Shown here piece by piece: positions 14,360 to 22,569 of a stretch of 27,427 nucleotides of DNA (positions within the stretch are counted from its first letter, which is position 1; each line of letters starts with the position of its first letter). Both the position numbers and the translations under genes were made by a program. This DNA is from Brevibacterium picturae (GTDB lineage: Bacteria; Actinomycetota; Actinomycetes; Actinomycetales; Brevibacteriaceae). The stretch is from NCBI RefSeq assembly GCF_030453725.1, contig NZ_JAKDJU010000025.1, positions 1 through 27,427 on the forward strand, in the 5' to 3' direction. Below the pieces are notes generated by a model, which saw only the letters and a list, made by a program, of their open reading frames with translations, was not told where the DNA came from and did no database searches.

Positions 14360-15763
14360 CTACTTGTAGCTGCCGATCATCGTGGTGACGTCGAGTGCCT
14401 TGTCGAGGTCGGCCTCGGTGATGGAGCCGTCGGAGACGAAGCCGAGGTCGATCGTGGCTTCCTTCACAGTCATCTTGTTGGCCACAGCGTGCTTGGCGAT
14501 CTTCGCCGCCGATTCGTAGCCGATGACCTTATTCAGCGGAGTCACGATGGAGGGGCTCGCCTCGGCGAGGAAGCGGGCGCGCTCCTCATTGGCCGCCAGC
14601 CCGTCGATCATCTTCTCGGCCATGACGGTCGAGGAGTTCGCGAGCAGTCGAATGGATTCGAGCAGGTTCGAAGCCATCACGGGGATGCCGACGTTGAGCT
14701 CGAAGGCGCCATTGGTCGAGGACAGGGCCACTGTCGTGTCATTGCCGATGACCTGCGCGGCGACCTGGATCGTGGCCTCGCAGATGACGGGGTTGACCTT
14801 GCCCGGCATGATCGAGGATCCGGGCTGCAGGTCGGGGATGGCGATTTCGCCGAGGCCGGTGTTCGGTCCCGATCCCATCCACCGAAGATCGTTGCAGATC
14901 TTCATGTAGCCGTAGGCGATCGTGCGCAGCTGTCCGGAGGCCTCGATGAGACCGTCGCGGTTGGCCTGGGCCTCGAAGTGATTGCGTGCTTCCGTGATGG
15001 GAAGTCCGGTCTCCTCGGCGAGGATCTCGACAACGCGGACGGAGAAGCCATCGGGGGTGTTGATGCCGGTGCCCACTGCGGTTCCGCCCTGCGGGACCTC
15101 AGCCACGCGGGGCAGCGAGGCCTGGATGCGTTCGATGCCGTAGCGGACCTGGGCGGCGTATCCGCCGAATTCCTGGCCCAGGGTCACCGGGGTGGCGTCC
15201 ATGAGGTGGGTGCGGCCGGACTTGACGACCTGGGCAAAATCCTTCGCCTTCTTCTCCAGTGAGACAGCCAGTGTTTCCATGGCCGGGACCAGCGTGTTGA
15301 CCAGGGCCTTGGTCACGGCCAGGTGCACCGAGGTGGGGAACACGTCGTTCGACGACTGTGAGGCATTGACGTGGTCATTGGGGTGAACGTCGATGCCCTG
15401 GGATTCGAGGGCCGTGGTCGCCAGTGAGGCGAGGACCTCATTGGTGTTCATGTTCGAGGAGGTCCCCGAACCGGTCTGGAACACGTCGATGGGGAAATGC
15501 GCATCGTAGTCGCCGGCGATGACGGCATCGGCGGCGTTCTGGATAGCTTCGGCCCGGGCAGCGTCGAGAACTCCGAGCTCGAGGTTGGCCTTCGCCGCTG
15601 CCTTCTTCACCTGAGACAAGGCGGCGATGTGAGCCGATTCCAGGGTCTTGCCCGAGATTGGGAAGTTCTGCACGGCGCGCTGTGTCTGTGCGCTGTAGAG
15701 AGCATCTTTGGGAACCTTCACTTCTCCCATGGTGTCGTGTTCGATGCGGAATTCTTCGCTCAT
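14360..15763 (-). CDS. fumC: Class II fumarate hydratase
   Basis: A 467-residue member of the aspartase/fumarase superfamily. The signature GSSIMPGKVN is at about residues 314-323 and carries the catalytic serine loop. Earlier motifs include TGSGTSSNMNTNEV and SQSSNDVFPTS. SGRTHLMDATPVTLGQEFGGYA, the central superfamily block, identifies it as fumarase-like. As the oxygen-stable, iron-free class II enzyme it interconverts fumarate and L-malate in the TCA cycle. The ATG at 15763 is chosen because AAAGGA lies five bases upstream; an in-frame ATG at 15781 has none. In mycobacteria fum (Rv1098c) is also adjacent to glpX. Here a carbonic anhydrase gene sits between them in the same direction, possibly forming one operon. 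Confidence 0.95.
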   Translation of the reverse strand: MSEEFRIEHDTMGEVKVPKDALYSAQTQRAVQNFPISGKTLESAHIAALSQVKKAAAKANLELGVLDAARAEAIQNAADAVIAGDYDAHFPIDVFQTGSGTSSNMNTNEVLASLATTALESQGIDVHPNDHVNASQSSNDVFPTSVHLAVTKALVNTLVPAMETLAVSLEKKAKDFAQVVKSGRTHLMDATPVTLGQEFGGYAAQVRYGIERIQASLPRVAEVPQGGTAVGTGINTPDGFSVRVVEILAEETGLPITEARNHFEAQANRDGLIEASGQLRTIAYGYMKICNDLRWMGSGPNTGLGEIAIPDLQPGSSIMPGKVNPVICEATIQVAAQVIGNDTTVALSSTNGAFELNVGIPVMASNLLESIRLLANSSTVMAEKMIDGLAANEERARFLAEASPSIVTPLNKVIGYESAAKIAKHAVANKMTVKEATIDLGFVSDGSITEADLDKALDVTTMIGSYK

Positions 15764-15833
15764 AGTTGTCCTTTCCGACATGGTGTCTGGGCTGTTGCCG
15801 TTGTTTCTGCGGCGGCCGCGAAAGCAGCCGTGG

Positions 15834-16460
15834 TCAGGAAGCGTAGGTTGATGTGGCGTCCTCGTCGCCGCCGTACTGTGCGACGACGGTGGTCCGGCCG
15901 TCGTGCAGCTGGTAAGTCAGACCGACGATGATGAGGCGGCCTTCGTCGACGGCACGGGAGATGATTGCCGAGAGCTGCATGATCTTGTCAACTGTGTCCA
16001 TGGTGTTCTGCGCGACTGTCTCATTGACGGTCCTGCGGTTGTTCTTGCGCGCCCTGGCCACAGTGGGCAGAATCCGGGCCACGACATCGGAGATGAATCC
16101 GGGGGGAGTCTCGCCCGAGTCGTAGGAGTCATACGCTGCTGTCACGGCACCGCAGCTGTCGTGGCCGAGCACGACCAGCAGCGGAGTGCCGAGCATCTCG
16201 ACCCCGTATTCCAATGAGCCGAGGGTGACCGGATCGACGACCTGTCCCGCGTTGCGGACGACGAACATGTCGCCGAGGCCGACGTCGAAGATCATTTCGG
16301 CAGCAACCCGCGAGTCGGAGCAGCCGAAGAGGGTGACGAACGGCTTCTGATTGTCCGACAGCGCTTCACGACGGGCAGTGTCCTGGTTAGGGTGCTGTGG
16401 AACGTCATCGACGAATCGATGATTGCCTTCGAGCAGACGTTTCCAAGCCTCGTTCGGCAT
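15834..16460 (-). CDS. Beta-class carbonic anhydrase
   Basis: A 208-residue beta-carbonic anhydrase with all zinc-site residues visible: Cys47, Asp49 and Arg51 in GCSDSR, and His100 and Cys103 in LGHDSCGA. The segment FVVRNAGQVVD is the usual active-site strand. It interconverts CO2 and bicarbonate in the cytosol. Bicarbonate is a substrate for the biotin carboxylase encoded at 3234-5042, though the two genes are not linked. It lies between glpX and fumC on the same strand with gaps of about 90 and 70 bases, so co-transcription is plausible. AGAAGG precedes the ATG by about nine bases, a rather long spacing. A type I signature with intact Asp-Arg dyad suggests it is active. Confidence 0.94.
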   Translation of the reverse strand: MPNEAWKRLLEGNHRFVDDVPQHPNQDTARREALSDNQKPFVTLFGCSDSRVAAEMIFDVGLGDMFVVRNAGQVVDPVTLGSLEYGVEMLGTPLLVVLGHDSCGAVTAAYDSYDSGETPPGFISDVVARILPTVARARKNNRRTVNETVAQNTMDTVDKIMQLSAIISRAVDEGRLIIVGLTYQLHDGRTTVVAQYGGDEDATSTYAS

Positions 16461-16551
16461 CAGCCATTACCTTCTTCCGGGTTGTGCGGACAGGGGGTCG
16501 AATCGGTGGAGTCCGCGTCGACAGTGATCTGGTGGTTGTCGGGACCGGCCT

Positions 16552-17676
16552 TCAGATGAGTCCGCGGCGAGCCGCCTCCTCGGCAGCCTCCACGTATGAG
16601 TGGGTCTTTGCCGCCTGGTGCTCGGCGAAGACCGAACGCACAGTTCCCGACTTGGAACGCATCACCAGTGAGTGAGTGGTCACGTGTCCGCCGTCGAACT
16701 TCACTCCGTCGAGCAGATCACCATTGGTGATGCCGGTTGCCACGAAGTAGCTGTTGTCGCCGGTGACGAGGTCATCGGTATTGAGCACCTGATCGATGTC
16801 GAGTCCGGCTGCTGCTGCGGCCTCACGCTCAGAATCGTCCTGTGGCCACAGGCGGCCCTGGATGACTCCGCCCAGCGCCTTGATCGCGCAGGCGGTGATG
16901 ATGCCTTCGGGGGTGCCGCCGATTCCCATCAGCATGTCGACACCGGTCCCGGGACGGCAGGCGGCGATGGCGCCTGCGACATCGCCATCGGTGATGAGCT
17001 GGATGCGTGCTCCTGCGGCGCGGATCTCATCGATCATCTTCTGATGACGCGGACGATCGAGGATCATCACGGTCACAGACGCGGGGTCGTTGGTACCTTT
17101 GCCCTTGGCGACGCGGCGGATGTTCTCTGCCACCGGCAGGCGCAGGTCGACGGCGTCGGCGGCAGCGGGGCCTGTGACGAGCTTCTCCATGTAGAAGACT
17201 GCGGACGGGTCGTACATGGCGCCGTCCTCGGTGACTGCCATGACCGAAATGGCGTTGGGCATTCCGAGAGCGGTCAGCCGGGTGCCGTCGATCGGGTCGA
17301 CAGCCACATCACAATGGGCGCCTTCGCCGTCGCCGACCTGCTCACCGTTGAAGAGCATCGGTGCTTCGTCCTTCTCGCCCTCGCCGATGACGACCCGTCC
17401 GGCCATGCGGACAGTGGAGATGACGTTGCGCATCGCCGCGACAGCGGCACCGTCGGCAGCAATCTTGTCACCGCGACCGACCCAGGGGGCGGCAGCAATA
17501 GCGGCGGCCTCGGTGACTCTGACGAGCTCGAGGGCGAGGTTGCGGTCGGGAGCGTCGGCTCCGACCTGTGCTTTCTGGGACCAGACATCCGTCACAGCAA
17601 CGGGAGGAGCCACGGCATCCACTCGGCCTCGGTCATGATGAGATTTCACGTCAGCAGATTCATTGGAGTCACTCAT
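16552..17676 (-). CDS. glpX: Class II fructose-1,6-bisphosphatase
   Basis: A 374-residue GlpX-type phosphatase. Motifs seen are PDRNLALELVRVTEAAA at the start of the fold, VGRGDKIAADGAAV, the metal-binding VDPIDGT, and GIGGTPEGI. It removes the 1-phosphate of fructose-1,6-bisphosphate in gluconeogenesis, and in actinobacteria it is often the only such enzyme (Rv1099c in M. tuberculosis). About 45 residues precede the conserved fold, longer than usual. The start is uncertain: ATG at 17676, ATG at 17715 and internal GTG codons are all possible and none has a clear Shine-Dalgarno site. CACAAT ends seven bases before 17676, which would suit a leaderless start. Confidence 0.93.
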   Translation of the reverse strand: MSDSNESADVKSHHDRGRVDAVAPPVAVTDVWSQKAQVGADAPDRNLALELVRVTEAAAIAAAPWVGRGDKIAADGAAVAAMRNVISTVRMAGRVVIGEGEKDEAPMLFNGEQVGDGEGAHCDVAVDPIDGTRLTALGMPNAISVMAVTEDGAMYDPSAVFYMEKLVTGPAAADAVDLRLPVAENIRRVAKGKGTNDPASVTVMILDRPRHQKMIDEIRAAGARIQLITDGDVAGAIAACRPGTGVDMLMGIGGTPEGIITACAIKALGGVIQGRLWPQDDSEREAAAAAGLDIDQVLNTDDLVTGDNSYFVATGITNGDLLDGVKFDGGHVTTHSLVMRSKSGTVRSVFAEHQAAKTHSYVEAAEEAARRGLI

Positions 17677-17885
17677 GAGTCCAATTGTGCCACCCCGCAC
17701 GTTCGGCTCCGACATCGGGACGAATTCGCATCGGCACTGTGTCGGTCATCGTGATGGCTCGCTCAGGATTGGCCCTGGGAGGCGCCGGCGAGGACAATGG
17801 CGATGTGAATGCCCAATCCGATACCAACGTTGTGGGGAATCAGGCGCCTGTGACACGCACGGATGCCGGTCCTGGGGGAGTGCCA
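17677..17885. promoter_or_regulatory. Divergent control region between glpX and the DUF4245 gene
   Basis: These 209 bases separate divergent genes and should contain both promoters. The open frame of the DUF4245 gene runs back to 17685, but GGGGGAG at 17874-17880 favours the ATG at 17886, leaving this stretch non-coding. I see no clear palindromic operator. Confidence 0.4.
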
Positions 17886-18455
17886 ATGACTGACGAGTCC
17901 GGAGTGATGCTCCCGGGGTCCAGGGAAGAGATGCGCTTCCTGCGGAAGAACTCGAACTGGGTCAACATGATCATCGCTATCCTGGCCTGCCTGGCCGTCG
18001 TCGCTGTGGTTCTGCTTTTGGCGCCGCAGCCGGAGGTCGACTCCAAACGGGTGGTCGACTACCAGACGATCGCGGAGCAGTCTCAGGGCAGCGCCGACTT
18101 CGACCTCGTCGTGCCTGAAATCCCGAGTGGTTGGACGTCGAACGAGGCGAGTCTGGACCGCATGGGTGATTCCGACTACGTCTCCTGGTATGTGTCCTTC
18201 GTCGGTAACGAGCGGCAATGGGTCAGCATCGATCAGGCCAAGGCCACCGAGAACTGGGCCGAGAACCAAGTGGACGACGCGGTTGCTGCTGAGGCAGTGA
18301 CCGTCGGAGGCTCCGACTTTCAGATCTATCGGACCGAGGACGCCAAGGAATACTGGGTCACGGGTAAGGGCGACACCTTCGTCGTCATCACCGCAATCGC
18401 TACTCCCGAGACCATCGACTCCTTCGCGCAGCAGGTCGCCGATCAGCTGAAATGA
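17886..18455 (+). CDS. DUF4245 membrane-anchored protein
   Basis: A 189-residue protein with a short cytoplasmic N-terminus, one transmembrane helix (about residues 22-42, WVNMIIAILACLAVVAVVLLLAP) and an extracytoplasmic alpha/beta domain containing WYVSFVG, RQWVSIDQA and FQIYRTEDAKEYWV. This matches the actinobacterial DUF4245 family, whose function is unknown. In mycobacteria the family member Rv1100 is likewise divergent from glpX, so the pairing is conserved. The ATG at 17886 is chosen from GGGGGAG five bases upstream; a longer reading from 17805 or earlier is possible. The gene ends three bases before the convergent xseB stop. Confidence 0.85.
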   Translation: MTDESGVMLPGSREEMRFLRKNSNWVNMIIAILACLAVVAVVLLLAPQPEVDSKRVVDYQTIAEQSQGSADFDLVVPEIPSGWTSNEASLDRMGDSDYVSWYVSFVGNERQWVSIDQAKATENWAENQVDDAVAAEAVTVGGSDFQIYRTEDAKEYWVTGKGDTFVVITAIATPETIDSFAQQVADQLK

Positions 18456-18458
18456 GGT

Positions 18459-18698
18459 TCAGTCCTCGTCGTCTGAGGACTCGTCCCGCGCCTTGTCGAG
18501 GCGTTCTCGCGCTCCGTCGAGCCATCCCTGGCAGCGGTCGGCCAGGGCTTCGCCGCGTTCCCACATGCTCAGGGATTCTTCCAGGGGCAGGTTGCCGGCT
18601 TCGAGCCGTTTGACGATTCCGACGAGTTCTTCACGAGCCTGCTCGTAGCTGAGGGAGCTGATGTCGGCCTGGCTCTGCGCAGTTGCTGGTTCTGTCAT
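18459..18698 (-). CDS. xseB: Exodeoxyribonuclease VII small subunit
   Basis: A 79-residue protein with the XseB core SYEQAREELVGIVKRLEAGNLPLEESLSMWERGEAL as two helices forming a coiled-coil hairpin. It is the small subunit that packs on the XseA rod in the nuclease complex. AAGGA lies seven bases before the ATG. It follows xseA by 50 bases on the same strand, and the pair forms an operon. It ends three bases from the convergent DUF4245 gene. Confidence 0.95.
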   Translation of the reverse strand: MTEPATAQSQADISSLSYEQAREELVGIVKRLEAGNLPLEESLSMWERGEALADRCQGWLDGARERLDKARDESSDDED

Positions 18699-18748
18699 GA
18701 TTGCGTCCTTCGTGTGTGATTGCTCGAGTGAGCTTTGGCCGGTTGCTG

Positions 18749-20059
18749 TTACTGCTGGGACGATCGGCTGTCATCTGTGCTCTCCTGCACAGCCGTCACC
18801 TCGGCATCGAAGCGTCCGCGAGCGACACGGACGTGGACGCCGGCGCCGGCGCTGACCTCGGCCGAGTCCCTGATGGCCTGGCCGTCGTCGCTTTGGACGA
18901 CGGCGTAGCCTCGTTCGAGGGTCCGCAGTGGTGACAAGGACCGCGCCTGTGAGCGCAGATGACTGATCTCGGTCTGTCCCTGCATGATACGCGTCGTGGT
19001 CGCTTGGAGACTGCGTCGCCGAATCAAGCGCAGCTGCTCTTCGTGAGCGGTCACCATGGTCTGCGGCTCCGCAAGGACCGGACGTGATCGGACTGCGGTG
19101 AGCATCTCCTGTTCCCGGTCGATGATCCGATTGACGGCGGCCTCGAGTTCGGCCCGAGCACGCAGCAGGTTCATGGACTCTTCGGCCACGTCGGGGACGA
19201 TGCGCTTGGCCGCATCGGTGGGCGTCGATGCGCGCATGTCGGCGACTTCATCGAGGATCGGACGATCGGCTTCGTGACCGATTGCCGATACCACGGGAGT
19301 GTTCGCAGCGGACACAGCACGGACGAGTGCTTCGTTGGAGAACGGGAGCAGGTCCTCCATGCTTCCACCACCCCGAGCGATGATGATGATGTCGATCTGC
19401 GGATCGGCATCGAGTTCGGCCAGGTTCTTCATCACACCTGGCACTGCGTCGGGTCCCTGGACGGCGCAGTTGCGGATTTGGAATTCGGCGGCCGGCCAGC
19501 GCAGGTGGACATTGCGAACGACGTCCTTCTGCGCATCGGAGTCTCTGCCGGTGATGAGGCCGATCCGGTTGGGCAGGAAGGGCAGACGCAGTTTCCGATT
19601 CGGATCGAACAGGCCTTCTGCGCCGAGCTGCTTCTTCAATCGCTCCAGCCTGGCCAGGAGTTCGCCAAGTCCCACGGCGCGGATGTCATTGGCCCGCATG
19701 GTCAGTCGGCCGGTCTTCGTCCAGAAGTCGGCTTTGAGATTGGCGACGACATGGCTGCCTTCGGACAGCGGTGCGCCGGTGCGTTCGAGGACGTTCTTCC
19801 AGATCTGCACGGGCAGCGACATCTCGACATCGGTGTCGCGCAGAGTCAGATAGCTGGCCTTGCCGCGGTGGTTGAGCTCGACGACCTGTCCCTCGATCCA
19901 CACGCTCGACATGCGATCGATATAGGACTTCATCTTGCTTGAGAGCAGGCTCAGGGGCCACGGATTCTCCGCCGTCGTCTCGCCTGCTGTCGGGGCCAGC
20001 TCCTGACCGTCGACCGATTCGCCGAGGGTCCCGGGCGTGCCGGAAATTCGTTGCGCCAT
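18749..20059 (-). CDS. xseA: Exodeoxyribonuclease VII large subunit
   Basis: A 436-residue XseA. After a flexible N-terminus of about 35 residues comes the OB-fold single-strand DNA-binding domain (about 45-140; VWIEGQVVELNHRGKASYLTLRD). The catalytic domain contains GLITGRDSDAQKDV, IIIARGGGSMEDLLPFSNEALVRA and SAIGHEADRPILDEVADMRASTPTDAA, and a long coiled-coil and C-terminal segment follow. The enzyme degrades single-stranded DNA from both ends in repair. AAGGGGAG lies five to six bases before the ATG at 20059. It is divergent from ispH, as xseA (Rv1108c) and lytB2 (Rv1110) are in M. tuberculosis. Confidence 0.95.
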   Translation of the reverse strand: MAQRISGTPGTLGESVDGQELAPTAGETTAENPWPLSLLSSKMKSYIDRMSSVWIEGQVVELNHRGKASYLTLRDTDVEMSLPVQIWKNVLERTGAPLSEGSHVVANLKADFWTKTGRLTMRANDIRAVGLGELLARLERLKKQLGAEGLFDPNRKLRLPFLPNRIGLITGRDSDAQKDVVRNVHLRWPAAEFQIRNCAVQGPDAVPGVMKNLAELDADPQIDIIIIARGGGSMEDLLPFSNEALVRAVSAANTPVVSAIGHEADRPILDEVADMRASTPTDAAKRIVPDVAEESMNLLRARAELEAAVNRIIDREQEMLTAVRSRPVLAEPQTMVTAHEEQLRLIRRRSLQATTTRIMQGQTEISHLRSQARSLSPLRTLERGYAVVQSDDGQAIRDSAEVSAGAGVHVRVARGRFDAEVTAVQESTDDSRSSQQ

Positions 20060-20207
20060 GTTGTCTCCCCTTCCAACCCACCACCCTAACGAACGGTGGT
20101 GACATGGCGAATCATTGCCGCACAGGAACGTCAGCGGCTGGGGCGCAATTGTTTGGGGTGCGATGTGGATTGCTTCACCTTTGTAGCCGTTGTTCAGGTC
20201 CTCGGCC

Positions 20208-20213
20208 TAAACT
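20208..20213 (+). promoter_or_regulatory. -10 hexamer of a probable leaderless ispH promoter
   Basis: TAAACT ends exactly six bases before the GTG at 20220, and no Shine-Dalgarno sequence precedes either possible GTG. The rest of the 160-base divergent region with xseA shows no obvious operator. Confidence 0.45.
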
Positions 20214-20219
20214 GTGCTT

Positions 20220-21299
20220 GTGACTGCCGTATCTGTACCCACGCCCACCATTCCGCGCAAACGCCTTGCTCCGGAGGACATCCGGACGCCTGAAGGCGCT
20301 GACCAGAAGGTGCTTCTGGCCGCCCCGCGCGGATACTGCGCCGGCGTTGACCGCGCAGTGATCGCTGTCGAGCGCGCACTCGAGCACTATGGTGCTCCCG
20401 TCTATGTGCGCAAGGAGATTGTGCACAACCGGCATGTGGTCGACACCCTGGCCGAACGCGGCGCCGTGTTCGTCAATGAGACCGACGAAGTTCCCGAAGG
20501 CGCCAGACTCGTGTTCTCCGCACACGGTGTCTCTCCGGCTGTCCACGCCGAGGCGGCCGCACGTGAGCTCTCCACAATCGATGCCACCTGTCCCTTGGTC
20601 ACGAAGGTCCACCGCGAAGCCGTTCGCTTCGCGCGGGACGGTTACCGCATCCTCCTTGTCGGCCACGCCGGTCACGAAGAGGTCGAAGGCACGATGGGTG
20701 AGGCGCCCGATGACATCACGCTGATCCAGAACCCGGAAGAAGCGAGGGCCGTCGAAGTCGCCGAGGCCGAGAGCCTGGTCTGGCTTTCACAGACGACGTT
20801 GAGTGTCGACGAAACGATGGCCACAGTCGATATCCTGCGTGAACGGTTCCCACACTTGCAGGACCCGCCAAGCGATGACATCTGCTATGCCACGTCGAAC
20901 CGGCAGGTGGCAGTGAAGAAGGTTGCCCCGCAGTCCGATCTGGTTCTGGTCGTCGGCTCGGCCAACTCATCGAATTCCGTGCGTCTTGTCGAAGTTGCTC
21001 TGGAGCACGGAGCTAAGGACGCTCGTCGGGTCGATTTCGCGCGTGATGTTGACGAAACCTGGTTCCATGACGTCTCGTCTGTCGGCGTGACCTCAGGAGC
21101 CAGCGTGCCAGAAGGGCTGGTACAGGACCTTCTGGAGCTGTTGGCCGAGTACGGCTTCGGTTCGGTCGAGGAAATCGTCACGGCGGAGGAAGACATCATG
21201 TTCTCCTTGCCTCGTGAACTGCGCAAGGATCTCAAGGCCGCGGGTAAGAAGACGTCGAACAAGCGCGATGGTGCCGACCGGGAACACGACCTGATCTGA
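20220..21299 (+). CDS. ispH: 4-hydroxy-3-methylbut-2-enyl diphosphate reductase
   Basis: A 359-residue IspH (LytB). The three iron-sulfur cysteines are in GYCAGVDRA (Cys40), DATCPLVTKVH and ICYATSNRQ. Other family segments are VRKEIVHNRHVV, FSAHGVSP and GSANSSNSVRL, plus the substrate-site TSGASVPE. It catalyses the last step of the MEP pathway, giving isopentenyl and dimethylallyl diphosphate, the precursors used by the cis-prenyltransferase at 11903-12661. The start could also be GTG 20214; 20220 is preferred because TAAACT at 20208-20213 then has leaderless spacing. The C-terminal 25 residues are charged and variable. The gene ends 12 bases before convergent rmuC. Confidence 0.96.
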   Translation: MTAVSVPTPTIPRKRLAPEDIRTPEGADQKVLLAAPRGYCAGVDRAVIAVERALEHYGAPVYVRKEIVHNRHVVDTLAERGAVFVNETDEVPEGARLVFSAHGVSPAVHAEAAARELSTIDATCPLVTKVHREAVRFARDGYRILLVGHAGHEEVEGTMGEAPDDITLIQNPEEARAVEVAEAESLVWLSQTTLSVDETMATVDILRERFPHLQDPPSDDICYATSNRQVAVKKVAPQSDLVLVVGSANSSNSVRLVEVALEHGAKDARRVDFARDVDETWFHDVSSVGVTSGASVPEGLVQDLLELLAEYGFGSVEEIVTAEEDIMFSLPRELRKDLKAAGKKTSNKRDGADREHDLI

Positions 21300-21311
21300 C
21301 CGGCGCTTTCA

Positions 21312-22496
21312 CTAGTCGGTTCCGGTGCGGCGACCGCGGAGATCATGTCTGTCTGGTGTCGCGAAGGGATCCTGGCCTGAGGAGCGCGGCCGTGTGAGTT
21401 CTTCAGCGCTGACTCCGCGGCTGCGTGAGTCAAGCTCTGCAACTGTGTCGAGTTCGGTCGTGGCGATTCCCGTGGAAGGGAATTTCCGGGCTGTGACGAG
21501 GAATCGCGACTCCAGCGACGAGACGAAGCGGTTGTAGTCCTCGACCGACCGGTCGAGACTCGAGCCCATCCGTGTCACGTGTGTGACCAGAGTGCCGATG
21601 CGTTCGTAGAGTTCGGTGCCGAGTCTGAGCACCTCGGCCGCAGATGTGCTCATGTCCGCCTGTCGCCAATTCAGTGCCACCGTTTTGAGCAGGACCAGAA
21701 GCGTGGCGGGGGACGCGAGAACGACGTTCTTGCCGAGGGCATGATCGATCATCTTCGGATAGGTGGATGCCGCCGAGGACAGCAATCCGTCCGTGGGGAC
21801 GAAGCAGACGACGAAGTCCGGGGCGGCGTCGAAAGACTTCCAGTACTCTTTGGACGCCAGCGAATCTATGTGCCGCAGCAGTGCTCGAGCATGATCTTCA
21901 TCGTTGGAATCAGAATCAGACATACGCGCCGACAAGGGAGTCTTGGCATCGATGATGATCGTTCCGCCACCGGGCAGATTGACGGTCATGTCGGGCCTGT
22001 GCCTCTTGCCGTCGCGCACATTGCTGGCTTGGGTCTCGAAGTCCACATGGGGGAGGAGCCCCGCATATTCGACGATGCGCCGCAGCTGAACCTCGCCCCA
22101 GTCGCCACGCTGAGTCGTCGAATTGAGGGCGCTGGCCAATGACCCTGTCGATTCCTGCAGTCGGAGGTTCTGTTGGCTGAGGTGGCCGATCTGTGCATTG
22201 AGCCGTGTGATCTGCTCGAGTTGCGATCGGTCTTGAGCCTGAAGGTTCTCCTGCAGATGATTGACACTGGCAGCCAGGGGGCCGATGGCGGCGGTGATCT
22301 CACCGGCCATCTGTGCATCGGCCTCCAAATCCTCTGTCCTATTCGTGAGGATTCGAGAGGTGGTCTCAGCTCTGGTGAGTCTCTCGATATAGCGGGAACG
22401 TGTATGGGCACGCCCGAGGAGAAAGCCGAGAGCGGCGCTGATGATGATCGCCAGAATCAAGACGATGACAAGTCCAGTGGCGGGGAAAGCATTCAT
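21312..22496 (-). CDS. rmuC: RmuC-family DNA recombination protein
   Basis: A 394-residue RmuC protein. A hydrophobic helix (residues 8-27, LVIVLILAIIISAALGFLLG) is followed by a coiled coil (about 35-125) and the nuclease-like domain. That domain has DWGEVQLRRIVEYAGL, RPDMTVNLPGGGTIIIDAKTPL (the Asp-Ala-Lys of a restriction-endonuclease-like fold) and DFVVCFVPTDGLL. RmuC limits inversions between short inverted repeats in E. coli; its biochemical action is not settled. The membrane anchor suggests it works near the envelope. The ATG at 22496 has no visible Shine-Dalgarno site. A 73-base divergent region separates it from ychF. Confidence 0.9.
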   Translation of the reverse strand: MNAFPATGLVIVLILAIIISAALGFLLGRAHTRSRYIERLTRAETTSRILTNRTEDLEADAQMAGEITAAIGPLAASVNHLQENLQAQDRSQLEQITRLNAQIGHLSQQNLRLQESTGSLASALNSTTQRGDWGEVQLRRIVEYAGLLPHVDFETQASNVRDGKRHRPDMTVNLPGGGTIIIDAKTPLSARMSDSDSNDEDHARALLRHIDSLASKEYWKSFDAAPDFVVCFVPTDGLLSSAASTYPKMIDHALGKNVVLASPATLLVLLKTVALNWRQADMSTSAAEVLRLGTELYERIGTLVTHVTRMGSSLDRSVEDYNRFVSSLESRFLVTARKFPSTGIATTELDTVAELDSRSRGVSAEELTRPRSSGQDPFATPDRHDLRGRRTGTD

Positions 22497-22555
22497 GACT
22501 CAAGCGTGACAGATGGCACTGACACGAGATTTCGACCCGCACCTCGGCGCCGGGA

Positions 22556-22561
22556 TAGACT
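22556..22561 (+). promoter_or_regulatory. -10 hexamer of a probable leaderless ychF promoter
   Basis: TAGACT ends eight bases before the GTG at 22570, with TTCGAC (22531-22536) a possible weak -35 element. No Shine-Dalgarno sequence lies before the GTG. Confidence 0.4.
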
Positions 22562-22569
22562 TGGCTACC

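Noticed and set aside
15764..15833. GC-rich hairpin between the carbonic anhydrase and fumC genes as a terminator
   Set aside because: Only short, imperfect pairing around GCGGCCGC is visible, and there is no T-run. It is not strong enough to call, so the two genes may be co-transcribed.
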